A stretch of DNA of 64,000 nucleotides, from the NCBI RefSeq assembly GCF_014863585.1, contig NZ_CP062253.1:4366501-4430500 (forward strand). The letters run 5' to 3'. Below, piece after piece: positions 36,458 through 43,965 of this stretch. Source of the DNA: Pseudomonas gozinkensis (GTDB lineage Bacteria > Pseudomonadota > Gammaproteobacteria > Pseudomonadales > Pseudomonadaceae). The position numbers were made by a program, and so were the translations under genes. Numbering within the stretch: the stretch's first letter is position 1; each line of letters starts with the position of its first letter. The notes beneath the pieces were generated by a model that was given only the letters and a program-made list of their open reading frames with translations, ran no database searches and was not told where the DNA came from.

Positions 36458-37177
36458 ATGAAGGGAAAAACCATCGCAACTTTTCTTGCATGTTTGCTAC
36501 TCGCCGGTTGTTCTGACCCAAAGCAAACCAAACTGCCCGCCGATATCAGTAAATGGTCAGAGGACAAAGGGCTAATGGAAGCTGTCGGCAAACTCGATGA
36601 AAACGATAGAAAACTGTTTGGTGGCTATGCTGCCCGGCAAGTGGTGGCCAGCACATTTGGCGGTAGCAAAGTTGTTGCAGACTCAACACTGGGTGATGCT
36701 CTGAAAACACAACAGGCCTGGATCGAAGCCAAAGCTGCCGAAGCGGAAAAACAAAAAGCCTTGGCCGAGCAAGTAAAACAGCAACAGCTTGTGGCATTGA
36801 AAGAAATGAACGGAACGCTTACAGCGTCTCTTCTCAAACTTAAACTGAATCCCGCCGACTATAAAAACAAGCAATACAGCGAATATTTTTCAATTGAAAT
36901 TGCTCTACACAACAATACAACTGAGGCCCTATCTGGCGTAAAGGGAACAGTCGTACTCAGCGACATGTTCGGCGACCCTATAAAAAGAATTGGCCTCACC
37001 AACGACATCCAAATCGACCCAGGCCAAACTTACATCTATAGCGGGACAATGGATTACAACCAATTTCAGGCCGCCGATAAAAAGCTGGCTGCTTCTGATA
37101 CCGAAAAAATGAAATTTGAATGGGTGCCTGACACTTATATTTTCACCAATGGCAAAAAGCAAACAATGCCAAACTGA
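36458..37177 (+). CDS. Unrecognised lipoprotein with coiled-coil segment
   Basis: A 239-aa protein. A lipoprotein signal (ATFLACLLLAGCSD, lipobox Cys18) is followed by a helical, Ala/Lys/Glu/Gln-rich stretch (AWIEAKAAEAEKQKALAEQV) and a C-terminal beta-rich domain (FSIEIALHNNTTEALSGVKG). It resembles exported DUF-type lipoproteins but no family is recognised. AT-rich composition is like the flanking accessory genes. AAGGA precedes the ATG. It may be a second immunity-type or envelope protein; no function is claimed. Confidence 0.7.
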   Translation: MKGKTIATFLACLLLAGCSDPKQTKLPADISKWSEDKGLMEAVGKLDENDRKLFGGYAARQVVASTFGGSKVVADSTLGDALKTQQAWIEAKAAEAEKQKALAEQVKQQQLVALKEMNGTLTASLLKLKLNPADYKNKQYSEYFSIEIALHNNTTEALSGVKGTVVLSDMFGDPIKRIGLTNDIQIDPGQTYIYSGTMDYNQFQAADKKLAASDTEKMKFEWVPDTYIFTNGKKQTMPN

Positions 37178-37185
37178 AGCTGAGA

Positions 37186-37250
37186 AAATGAGAGCGGGGC
37201 GAATTGATTACAAAATATCGACAACTAATAAATCCGCCCTCTTTTTAGAC
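37186..37250. repeat. Degenerate GGGGACA-type REP-like palindrome
   Basis: The left arm (AAAATGAGAGCGGGGCGAAT, then TGATTA) and right arm (TAATAAATCCGCCCTCTTTT) form an imperfect inverted repeat of the same type as those at 38628, 39005 and 39588. It lies between the lipoprotein gene and the coiled-coil gene. Confidence 0.6.
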
Positions 37251-37265
37251 AACAATGGAGCATTT

Positions 37266-38627
37266 ATGTCAGATCAATCACAGGAAGAAATGGAGTCAAA
37301 ACTTACAGAGCTGGAGAATAAACTTCCTCAACTAAGCACAATAAACAACTCACTTTGGAAAACCACAAGCCAGTGTCAAGTTCTACTCAAAGAATCCGTC
37401 GCAACTGCTAAACCGGTAAAAATCACAAGTACCGCAAAACGATTCACACCCGACAGCCCATTTTACTTGGACTCTATAGATTTCTATAGCGACACCCCCA
37501 CCAAGTTACCAGCCTACCTTACAGTAATTGTAAAGCCTCTTGGTAAGCCCTCTTACAATCTTTCGCTGACTACGACCGGCAGCAGCACAAAATTTAGCTA
37601 TGGTTTTGTTCGAAGCTTCTGCGAATGGTTCGAGATATACAGTGATTCTCTACTCAACAAACCAACCCTCACCAAAATAAATATATTTGGAGTCGATCTT
37701 GATCAGATATCTGACCACTCACAAGACATAGCAGCCACAATTAAACTAAAAAGAGATATAGAAAAACTTAAAGAAGACTCAAAAAAAGAATTCCTAGAAC
37801 TTCAAGAAAAAATCAACGCACTAAATGAAGAAAAAGATTTACTTGAAAGATCCATTAGCGAAACAAAAATCGATCACGAATCCAAGACCAACGAACTAAA
37901 AACAATTAACACGATTGTCACCGGAGAAAATGGAAAGCTAAAAAACCTTAAGGAAGCCATAACGCAGAGCGAATTAAAAATAGTCCAGACAAAAAACAAT
38001 ATTGAGCAGCTTAACCAAACCGTCACCGACTACAACAAAAACATTTCGACGCTTAAATCTGAACTATCAAAACTAACCTCAGACAAAAACCTTATATCGG
38101 ACGAGTACGGCCCATATGTAAAAGAAGGCCGATCACAAGCAGCCATTTATGTTTTTATTGTGATTTTTCCCTTGATCGCTATCATATTTTCCGTGTACGA
38201 GCTTTATGCCGGAGCGAGCAAGCTTTTAACAGCCGATTACAAATCCGCCAGTGATATTATTGGTGCGTTTGTCCTTCGCATTCCGTTTGCAGCAGTTTTC
38301 GGATTGGCAGTATTTTACAGCTGGCGCCTCACGTCTTCAATAATTCAGAAAATATTCACAATCCATAGCGACCGTCTTACATTAGCCAAACTATTAGTAC
38401 TTGCCAGAGAGTCAGTCCATTCAGCCGCCAAGAACCTTGACATGAATAGCGAGTCCATATTCCAAGAGCAAGTGCGTCTAAAAGTTGAGGTTTTAAAAAG
38501 CCATCTTTCGAGGGATTTGGGCAATAATTTTGAGTATCCACCAATGACATCAAAACCCAAACATACAAGGCACAATGAGGCAGTCAATGACACAGAGATA
38601 GAACCTACCGAGGAAGCCGCGAAATAA
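37266..38627 (+). CDS. Unrecognised coiled-coil membrane protein
   Basis: A 453-aa protein. Residues about 55-145 look beta-rich; residues about 155-278 form a long Lys/Glu/Leu coiled coil (KLKRDIEKLKEDSKKEF onward). Two membrane segments follow (about 292-315, AAIYVFIVIFPLIAIIFSV, and about 330-352, IIGAFVLRIPFAAVFGLAV), then a helical C-terminal part that ends in a polar tail. The ATG at 37266 has GGAG five bases upstream. AT-rich. No family recognised. Sensor-like architecture in a defence/T6SS neighbourhood makes a role in stress or phage response possible, but that is only an inference. Confidence 0.7.
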   Translation: MSDQSQEEMESKLTELENKLPQLSTINNSLWKTTSQCQVLLKESVATAKPVKITSTAKRFTPDSPFYLDSIDFYSDTPTKLPAYLTVIVKPLGKPSYNLSLTTTGSSTKFSYGFVRSFCEWFEIYSDSLLNKPTLTKINIFGVDLDQISDHSQDIAATIKLKRDIEKLKEDSKKEFLELQEKINALNEEKDLLERSISETKIDHESKTNELKTINTIVTGENGKLKNLKEAITQSELKIVQTKNNIEQLNQTVTDYNKNISTLKSELSKLTSDKNLISDEYGPYVKEGRSQAAIYVFIVIFPLIAIIFSVYELYAGASKLLTADYKSASDIIGAFVLRIPFAAVFGLAVFYSWRLTSSIIQKIFTIHSDRLTLAKLLVLARESVHSAAKNLDMNSESIFQEQVRLKVEVLKSHLSRDLGNNFEYPPMTSKPKHTRHNEAVNDTEIEPTEEAAK

Positions 38628-38696
38628 ACAATGGGGACTAAACAATGGGGACAGATTTATTTACTTCTAAAACAAATAAACCTATCCCATTTTGCC
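38628..38696. repeat. GGGGACA-type REP-like palindrome with tandem left unit
   Basis: Two tandem units ACAATGGGGACT and ACAATGGGGACA are followed by GATTTATTTAC. After a short loop comes the inverted arm CAAATAAACCTATCCCATTT. It begins right after the stop codon of the coiled-coil gene (38625-38627). Confidence 0.75.
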
Positions 38697-38740
38697 GACT
38701 AAAAAATAGAGATAGGCGATTTTACCCCCCTCTCAAAAAA

Positions 38741-38962
38741 TCAAATAACTGCAATACTATCAATTTTATACTCAAGAAACCCTTTATATTCGATACCTGC
38801 ACTCACATCAACATTCACTTCCAAAGTTGACGTCCCAGACGACGTTGAGTTTTTTCCCACGACAGTTCCAGTATAGGTTTCACCCTCGTAGACTAGAGAC
38901 ACCCTATATCCAGCCTCAAGTTTATCGAATAAAAACTTACTAGTAGAATCCATTGGCGGCAT
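38741..38962 (-). CDS. Small hypothetical protein
   Basis: A 73-aa reading frame, beta-rich (GYRVSLVYEGETYTGTVVGK; STLEVNVDVSAGIEYKGFL), perhaps a small barrel. GGGAG lies upstream of the ATG at 38962. It is enclosed between two GGGGACA-type repeats in the gap between the coiled-coil gene and the orphan immunity gene. No homologue is recognised, so it could be spurious. Confidence 0.4.
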   Translation of the reverse strand: MPPMDSTSKFLFDKLEAGYRVSLVYEGETYTGTVVGKNSTSSGTSTLEVNVDVSAGIEYKGFLEYKIDSIAVI

Positions 38963-39004
38963 AACATTATCTCCCGAACGTTTTATTAATTACCTAAAAT
39001 CGAA

Positions 39005-39110
39005 GCAAAAATGGGGACAAGCAAAAATGGGGACAGCAAAAATGGGGACAGATTTATTTACCACCTAGAAATCCAAAACAATACAAAACAAATAAATCCG
39101 CCCCCTTTTT
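39005..39110. repeat. GGGGACA-type REP-like element with three tandem left units
   Basis: Three near-identical 15-16 bp units GCAAAAATGGGGACA (39005-39050) lead into GATTTATTTACC. The inverted arm AAATAAATCCGCCCCCTTTT ends near 39110. The effector remnant starts right after it. Confidence 0.8.
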
Positions 39111-39119
39111 ACTTTTACT

Positions 39120-39227
39120 GCAGCTGTGGTTTTAATAGGTAGCATGGCAGGTGGCATTTCCGGAAGCGCAGTTGCAGATACTTTTGACGAAGAATTAGAG
39201 GAGCTTTCCCATTGGGAAGTATTTTAA
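39120..39227 (+). pseudogene. C-terminal remnant of a second Gly-zipper effector
   Basis: The last ~35 codons read AVVLIGSMAGGISGSAVADT and then FDEELEELSHWEVF before TAA at 39225. This matches the tail of the effector at 35215-35996 (VLAGSIVGGIAGSAVADT... SKWEVL). Everything upstream is missing: homology begins immediately after the right arm of the repeat at 39005-39110. The remnant overlaps the following immunity gene as in the intact cassette. Confidence 0.8.
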
Positions 39228-39595
39228 CTCCGGAAGATAAAGCCAAGATCCAAATAGCATTGGCTGAGGCCTTTGTTGACAACGAAGTCGACTATGCGTA
39301 CATCGCGGAGCGAATTAAATCCTACGATCTTAAAATTGTTGAAGACATACTATATTCAGAAGTGGCTCCGGTGTGCTTTGGCAATCTTGAGACACCAGCA
39401 CCTCCCATTTGGACGGGATTCAAGGATGAGTGGTTGTTGGATGAGATTGAAAAAGAACTGCGATCTCGTCAACGAAGCAAGGTGCGGCGAAATTTTGACA
39501 AACTGAAGACTCTTTGGATTCGTTACAGCTATCGTTATATTTGGAAGGAAATCTTAAAAAGCATAAACAAACAACCAATTCAAAGTAAAAAATGA
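39212..39595 (+). CDS. Orphan immunity protein (DUF7079-like, second copy)
   Basis: A 127-aa protein homologous to the product of 35981-36349: both have AEAFVDNEVDYAYIA-type, SEVAPVCFGNLE and IWTGF/IWLCF segments. It starts with TTG (39212), at the position where the other copy has ATG, inside the remnant of the effector. The stop codon lies within the next GGGGACA-type repeat. With no complete effector it is an orphan immunity gene, probably kept to resist neighbours that carry the matching toxin. Confidence 0.75.
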   Translation: MGSILTPEDKAKIQIALAEAFVDNEVDYAYIAERIKSYDLKIVEDILYSEVAPVCFGNLETPAPPIWTGFKDEWLLDEIEKELRSRQRSKVRRNFDKLKTLWIRYSYRYIWKEILKSINKQPIQSKK

Positions 39596-39643
39596 GGACA
39601 GATACATTCATCACTTAAGATAAATAAATCCGTCCCCTTTTGT
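39588..39643. repeat. GGGGACA-type REP-like palindrome
   Basis: The left arm AAAAATGAGGACAGATACAT and right arm ATAAATAAATCCGTCCCCTT form an imperfect inverted repeat. The stop codon of the orphan immunity gene (39593-39595) falls in its left arm. Confidence 0.7.
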
Positions 39644-39649
39644 TTCCTC

Positions 39650-39775
39650 GTGGCAGAACAGCAAGGCTTCGCTGTCGCCAGTGACAACGCTCGGACTGCC
39701 CTGGACCGAATTGCTGAGAACACTGGCTTTATTAAGCAGGGGTTAGCGCGACTGAGGGCTAAGGAACAGAACTAG
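39650..39775 (+). pseudogene. Short 3' gene fragment of unknown origin
   Basis: A 41-codon frame (VAEQQGFAVASDNARTALDR followed by IAENTGFIKQGLARLRAKEQ and N) ends in TAG at 39773. It begins right after the right arm of the preceding repeat and has more GC than its surroundings, so it looks like the end of a backbone gene cut by rearrangement. The family is not recognised. Confidence 0.4.
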
Positions 39776-39848
39776 TTATTTGCCCCCTATTCAGAACTCT
39801 ACTTTCTAAATTGCAGCGGCAGTCTGCCGATTAAGGAATAGGTTAAAC

Positions 39849-41516
39849 ATGCAAAGCTCTTATCAAAAAGCTCAAGAAACATTGCTAAAGCTTCTCAACG
39901 ACCACTCTTATAAAGTTATTGCGCTTTCAGGAAAGTGGGGAACAGGAAAAACCCACTTATGGGATCTGGTCAAGAAACAACTTCAACTCTCTACAACTCA
40001 AGCCCCTCAACCAATATTTGTATCGATATTTGGAGCCAAAACCTCTAACGACTTAAAGCTAAGATTACTTCAAAACGGCTCACTCAAAGATGACAATAAA
40101 TACAAAGATTTTGTTAGTGCAGGAGGAAATCTACTCAAAGGCATAGCTGGGAAATTCATACCTGGTCTTGCAGTAGAAGAAATTATACTCTTGAGCTTAC
40201 CAAAACTGCTTGGCGGGCGACTAGTGGTGATTGACGATGTTGAGCGAAAGCATAAAAACTTAGACATCGATGAGATCCTAGGCTTTATCAATGAATACTC
40301 CGAAACTTACAGCACCCGTTTTCTATTACTTTTAAACACGGACAAACTAGAAGATGAAACAATTTGGAGAAAACTTCACGAAAAAGTTATCGACATTGAG
40401 CTCAAACTTCAACCAGCATCTCCTGAAGCATTCGAAGTAGCAAGTACTAATTCGAACCTCAGCTTTTTGGAGCGTGCTCGTGAAGCTACGACCTTGTTAG
40501 GCATCACAAACATTAGAGTAATAAAAAGAATTATAAGAGTTCTTTCAGAGCTATTAGAAGGCTATGGCCCACTTGAAGAATACGTACAAGAAAGAATCAT
40601 CCCTAGTACAGTACTACTAACAGCAATACATTATCGAGGTATAGCCTCAGACATCACCAGCGAGTATTTCCTACAACACAACTCGTTCAGTAAAATATTG
40701 TCGCGCGCCCAGCGTACCGCCGACGAACTCAAGTGGGATGATGTTATTGACAAGCTCGGCATCTCATCGTGCGATGATTATGAAATCCTAGTTCAAGATT
40801 ATTTACAAACAGGAGTCATCAACAAAGAAAAGCTGGACAAAATCATAAATAAATATCAAACAGATCGTGAAAGAAATCAGATACACGAAAAAGTTAGATT
40901 TTTCTTTGAGTCGCACTACTGGGATCCTCTCTTTGATAGTGCAAAAGCTGTTGAACTTTCTGAAGATCTTTTCCTCAACACTGAAGCGCTAAGCGGGAAT
41001 CAAGTAAGCGCAATTGCGGAGATCCTCACTGAGCATGGAGAAACCAACCTGTCGGAGAAGCTGATTGACCGATGGATTGAAATAAATGAGCCTTTGATTG
41101 ATCCCAATGAATCAGATGAATTTAACATGGGTCGTTCTCTGCACCCCGCCATTGAAGCCCTAAACACCCGAATAAGAGAGAGGCAGTATCCTCCACTTAC
41201 ACTAGAAGAGGCTATTGAAAGAGTCAGAAGCAATTCGGGATGGGGCGATAGAGAAAACACTTGTTTTCAGAAATCGACACCGAAACAGTACGAAGAAACA
41301 CTAAAGACACTGCGCGGAAGCGAGCTAGCCAAATTCATTTGCGAGAACTTCTCTTTGCTACGAACCATAGGTCTTAGCGATTCGTTTCAACACGGAATTA
41401 ACAACTTCAAAGAGGCTAGTACGAGCATAATTTCGACCGACCCAAAAAGTCGTTTGGCTCTTATTCTGAAACGTGAGTTCGAAAAGAATAATGTCCCACT
41501 AAACACAAACGAATAG
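39849..41516 (+). CDS. KAP-type P-loop NTPase
   Basis: A 555-aa protein. Walker A is GKWGTGKTHL (residues 28-35 core) and Walker B is LVVIDDVERK (about 126-133), the form seen in KAP-family STAND-related NTPases. A following strand (TRFLLLLNTDKLEDE) fits sensor 1. The C-terminal ~350 residues are helical and not recognised. No membrane segment is clear, unlike many KAP proteins. KAP NTPases occur in anti-phage systems, and its neighbour here is an HEPN protein. AT-rich. The start ATG 39849 has AGGA upstream (AAGGAATAGGTTAAAC). Confidence 0.75.
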   Translation: MQSSYQKAQETLLKLLNDHSYKVIALSGKWGTGKTHLWDLVKKQLQLSTTQAPQPIFVSIFGAKTSNDLKLRLLQNGSLKDDNKYKDFVSAGGNLLKGIAGKFIPGLAVEEIILLSLPKLLGGRLVVIDDVERKHKNLDIDEILGFINEYSETYSTRFLLLLNTDKLEDETIWRKLHEKVIDIELKLQPASPEAFEVASTNSNLSFLERAREATTLLGITNIRVIKRIIRVLSELLEGYGPLEEYVQERIIPSTVLLTAIHYRGIASDITSEYFLQHNSFSKILSRAQRTADELKWDDVIDKLGISSCDDYEILVQDYLQTGVINKEKLDKIINKYQTDRERNQIHEKVRFFFESHYWDPLFDSAKAVELSEDLFLNTEALSGNQVSAIAEILTEHGETNLSEKLIDRWIEINEPLIDPNESDEFNMGRSLHPAIEALNTRIRERQYPPLTLEEAIERVRSNSGWGDRENTCFQKSTPKQYEETLKTLRGSELAKFICENFSLLRTIGLSDSFQHGINNFKEASTSIISTDPKSRLALILKREFEKNNVPLNTNE

Positions 41517-41560
41517 ACAAATAAACTGACCTCCCGATAGGTCATCCTGTGAAAAGTATC

Positions 41561-41600
41561 TAGGGGACTGAAAGCCCCTAGTTCCGGGGCTTTCGCCCAA
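41561..41600. terminator. Possible terminator between convergent genes
   Basis: CTAGGGG pairs with CCCCTAG (about 41560-41582), and a second GC-rich hairpin follows (CCGGGGCTTTCGCCC). It lies between the convergent NTPase and HEPN genes; no clean T run is seen. Confidence 0.4.
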
Positions 41601-41636
41601 TCGTGGTGGTGGTATAGAGAAGGCTAAACATTTGAC

Positions 41637-43001
41637 TCAATTATTTCTGAGCCGTCCTATGAGGTTAATAACACTGGGCAGTTCAATGCCGAGTTTCTCC
41701 AGAAGTGCGAATATCAGGAGGTGATGAACGTAAGCTGTGTAAGCGTAAATCTTATTCTCTTCAACATTATATTTATTTGCGTGTGTAATATTATTTCGCA
41801 GCGTGCAAATCTCCGTTAATAGATCATTCGTCACCCCCAAACCTTCTTGTATTTCCTCAGGGAGCGAGCTTATAAAATCCGTCACACACTTTTGAGTGTT
41901 ATATTTTTGCCCATTGAACCGCTTCAGCCCGCCTTCGAAACTTTTCACTTCCTTAGTAGTAAGTCCGTTTGCCTTTGCCCATTTTTTTGAAAGTCTAGAA
42001 TACCTTGTAAATAGCTCGTCAGGCAGGTAGTTTTTTCTTCTATAACAATGCTTCTCCAAAAGCCTGAAATATCCAAGCAATCTATCCTCGACATTACCCA
42101 TAGTTCTATATTTAACGTATTTAGAAAATATATCGGGAAGTTCGGAGCCTGGTGCAAAGTAAATCGAGAACGCAGACGCAGGGACTGGAGGCAATCCCCA
42201 GTCATCAAACCTCTGGTTTACTCCTAAGGGAAACATTGCATATGTCTCAGAACGGTTAGATTTGAAATCTTTGGTAGGAAAGTAGAGAGATCCGCACATT
42301 GCGTAACCATTGTAGTCGTACTCAAGATCGACTCTCTGCACGTCTGGCTGTATGCCAGTGAAAAACGCAAGTAGGTTGAATATTTTAGTGTAAGTTATGT
42401 ATGGGTTTTTCGCATTTTCCTCAATCCCAAATGTATAAAACAAGGAAGGTAGAAAAGAAAATGCTTGTTCGTATGTCAAAGGTGAGTGGCGATGAGTACC
42501 GTTATATTGTATCCCCATCTCTTCCGCATGGTTCGCTTCTGCTACAAACTCTGTCAGATGCGGACTGATATCTTCACCCTTAGCATGAGCGTGCAAGATA
42601 TTGTCCTGAGTCGTTGTATAGCCTATCCAATCATTGATAGTCGACGAATAGATTTGAATCGATTCAAACTCACCCTTATAGGGTGCATGTTTAGGGCAAA
42701 ACTCGACGCTTTCAACTGCAAACTCAATTTCGTAGAAGCCGACAGAAGGCGCGGCACTAATTGTTGCACTTCTTGACCCAACGCAATAAAGCCCCTTGAG
42801 TAAAAACTTATCAGTTAAGTCGTCGCACTCCGCCTCCAATGCATTCCATGAAAGCTTGCATGAACGCTCTGTCATAACCTTGAAAGTTATAAGCTCTGGA
42901 GTCAGTTCCAATGTCGCTGCAAAGCCCTCACACTCCTCTCGGTAAATAACTTTGAAAAAGTATGACTTTGATAATTCCAGCTTCGTAACTTTATCAAACA
43001 T
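41637..43001 (-). CDS. ApeA-like HEPN-domain protein (putative anti-phage RNase)
   Basis: A 454-aa protein. The C-terminal part has an HEPN signature: LLTEICTLRNNITHANKYN contains R402-x4-H407, the catalytic motif of HEPN ribonucleases. The N-terminal ~200 residues (CEGFAATLELTPELITFKV; YEIEFAVESVEFC) fit the ApeA N-terminal domain by general pattern, as I recall it. ApeA is a stand-alone abortive-infection protein. AT-rich. It is convergent with the NTPase gene (120 bp between stops). Whether the two work together is unknown. Confidence 0.75.
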   Translation of the reverse strand: MFDKVTKLELSKSYFFKVIYREECEGFAATLELTPELITFKVMTERSCKLSWNALEAECDDLTDKFLLKGLYCVGSRSATISAAPSVGFYEIEFAVESVEFCPKHAPYKGEFESIQIYSSTINDWIGYTTTQDNILHAHAKGEDISPHLTEFVAEANHAEEMGIQYNGTHRHSPLTYEQAFSFLPSLFYTFGIEENAKNPYITYTKIFNLLAFFTGIQPDVQRVDLEYDYNGYAMCGSLYFPTKDFKSNRSETYAMFPLGVNQRFDDWGLPPVPASAFSIYFAPGSELPDIFSKYVKYRTMGNVEDRLLGYFRLLEKHCYRRKNYLPDELFTRYSRLSKKWAKANGLTTKEVKSFEGGLKRFNGQKYNTQKCVTDFISSLPEEIQEGLGVTNDLLTEICTLRNNITHANKYNVEENKIYAYTAYVHHLLIFALLEKLGIELPSVINLIGRLRNN

Positions 43002-43084
43002 GATTTTGCGCCATGCCGGTGATTAGACGGCTATCTTGTACTCGCGGTATGAAAAAGGCAAAGTGCCATGTGGATTAAGCGAGG

Positions 43085-43515
43085 CTACAGGGTTACAAGT
43101 AATAGCTTTGCCGATAGCTGAGAGGAAACACTCGCTGCTGATGCAAACGCTGAAGCTCTCCCGGGCACTGGCGTTGGCCCATGAGTATGCACAGCCAGTT
43201 GGCTGTTCATCTCCTGCATAAGATCAAGCGTGTCACAAACGACCTTGAATAAATTCACGTCGGCAGACCCAATCCAGTTTTTCGGCGCCTGCATACGCTG
43301 GCTGACGCCCGCGACGCTCCGGCGCAAACCTTCAATCCGCTCCTGCATATCACCGCCTACAGTGGTGTTGGGCTTCTGCCCCACAACCAGGTTCAGATCC
43401 CGCCCTGTCGCCTAGTGCAGATCGTCCACCGCCGCCAGGCTCGCCGACCCGCCCGACAGCAATTTGAGCGCGCCCAGCGCCTCGATCTTTTTCACGCCAC
43501 CCACAGTCTCGGTCG
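43085..43515 (-). pseudogene. VgrG C-terminal remnant
   Basis: Read on the minus strand, TETVGGVKKIEALGALKLLS, then GGSASLAAVDDLH, a TAG stop (43412-43414), ATGRDLNLVVGQKPNTTVGG and DMQERIEGLRRSVAG continue in one frame to SQRMQAPKNWIGSADVNLFK and MNSQLAVHTHGPTPVPG. This is the C-terminal part of a Pseudomonas VgrG spike protein. It carries an in-frame stop and its upstream part is missing; the break lies at the GGGGACA-type repeat at 43516. The 61-codon frame on the plus strand here is a shadow. Confidence 0.75.
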
Positions 43516-43560
43516 AGCAAAAATGGGGACAGCAAAAATGGGGACCGAAGAAATGGGGAC
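43516..43560. repeat. Tandem GGGGACA-type units (half REP-like element)
   Basis: Three units: AGCAAAAATGGGGAC, AGCAAAAATGGGGAC and CGAAGAAATGGGGAC. The usual continuation AGATTTATTTACC is absent here, but a matching CAGATTTATTTACC is found at 45064-45077, on the other side of the IS110 gene. Confidence 0.75.
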
Positions 43561-43965
43561 TCCCATTAGCCGGTCTCAAGTCAAGGTTAAGAGCCACCAC
43601 GCCCTGCAGTTTCAGCTGCAGGATTTGCTCTTCCACTCAACCTGATCGGTTGAACCCGTCGAACCCGTTTTCTCTTCACTGGCTACGACCAAGTCGTTCC
43701 AGACACCCATTTGGATCAAGCGGTAGCGATACGACCAGCACCGCCCTGGCAGTTAACTGCCCCAGAGAAACGTTGGTGCCGCCAATGCGTCCAAAACGTG
43801 TCACAGAACTGTGGCTCGTGCAAAACACACGTCCAGTCCCGGCTGGCTCACCTGGCAGACGACCCGGTTACAACACACTCAGGCGGTGATGGTCGGTCGC
43901 CACTCAGATTTAGTGGTTCGAGCCCAGTCCCTTTTTGGTTGACCGACCATCACCTCATTCGCCCC
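43561..43965 (-). ncRNA. Non-coding end of the IS110 element, candidate bridge RNA region
   Basis: This region has no convincing gene but several inverted repeats. They are CCTGCAG/CTGCAGG (43603-43622), the palindrome GGCAGTTAACTGCC (43748-43761), and a 14-bp perfect stem GGTGATGGTCGGTC/GACCGACCATCACC (43885-43898 with 43941-43954) enclosing a smaller CCACT/AGTGG hairpin. IS110/IS1111 transposases use a structured bridge RNA made from a non-coding end. Its position 3' of the gene would fit the IS1111-type layout. Not verified. Confidence 0.35.

Noticed and set aside
39005..39050. Tandem 15-16 bp units as a CRISPR array
   Set aside because: Units are too short, there are no spacers, and no cas genes are present.
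43036..43221. 61-codon plus-strand frame
   Set aside because: It overlaps the VgrG remnant on the other strand and has no protein-like sequence.
43885..43954. tRNA-like element (GGTTCGAGCCC resembles a T-arm)
   Set aside because: No acceptor stem, anticodon arm or CCA end fits; the fold is a long hairpin instead.
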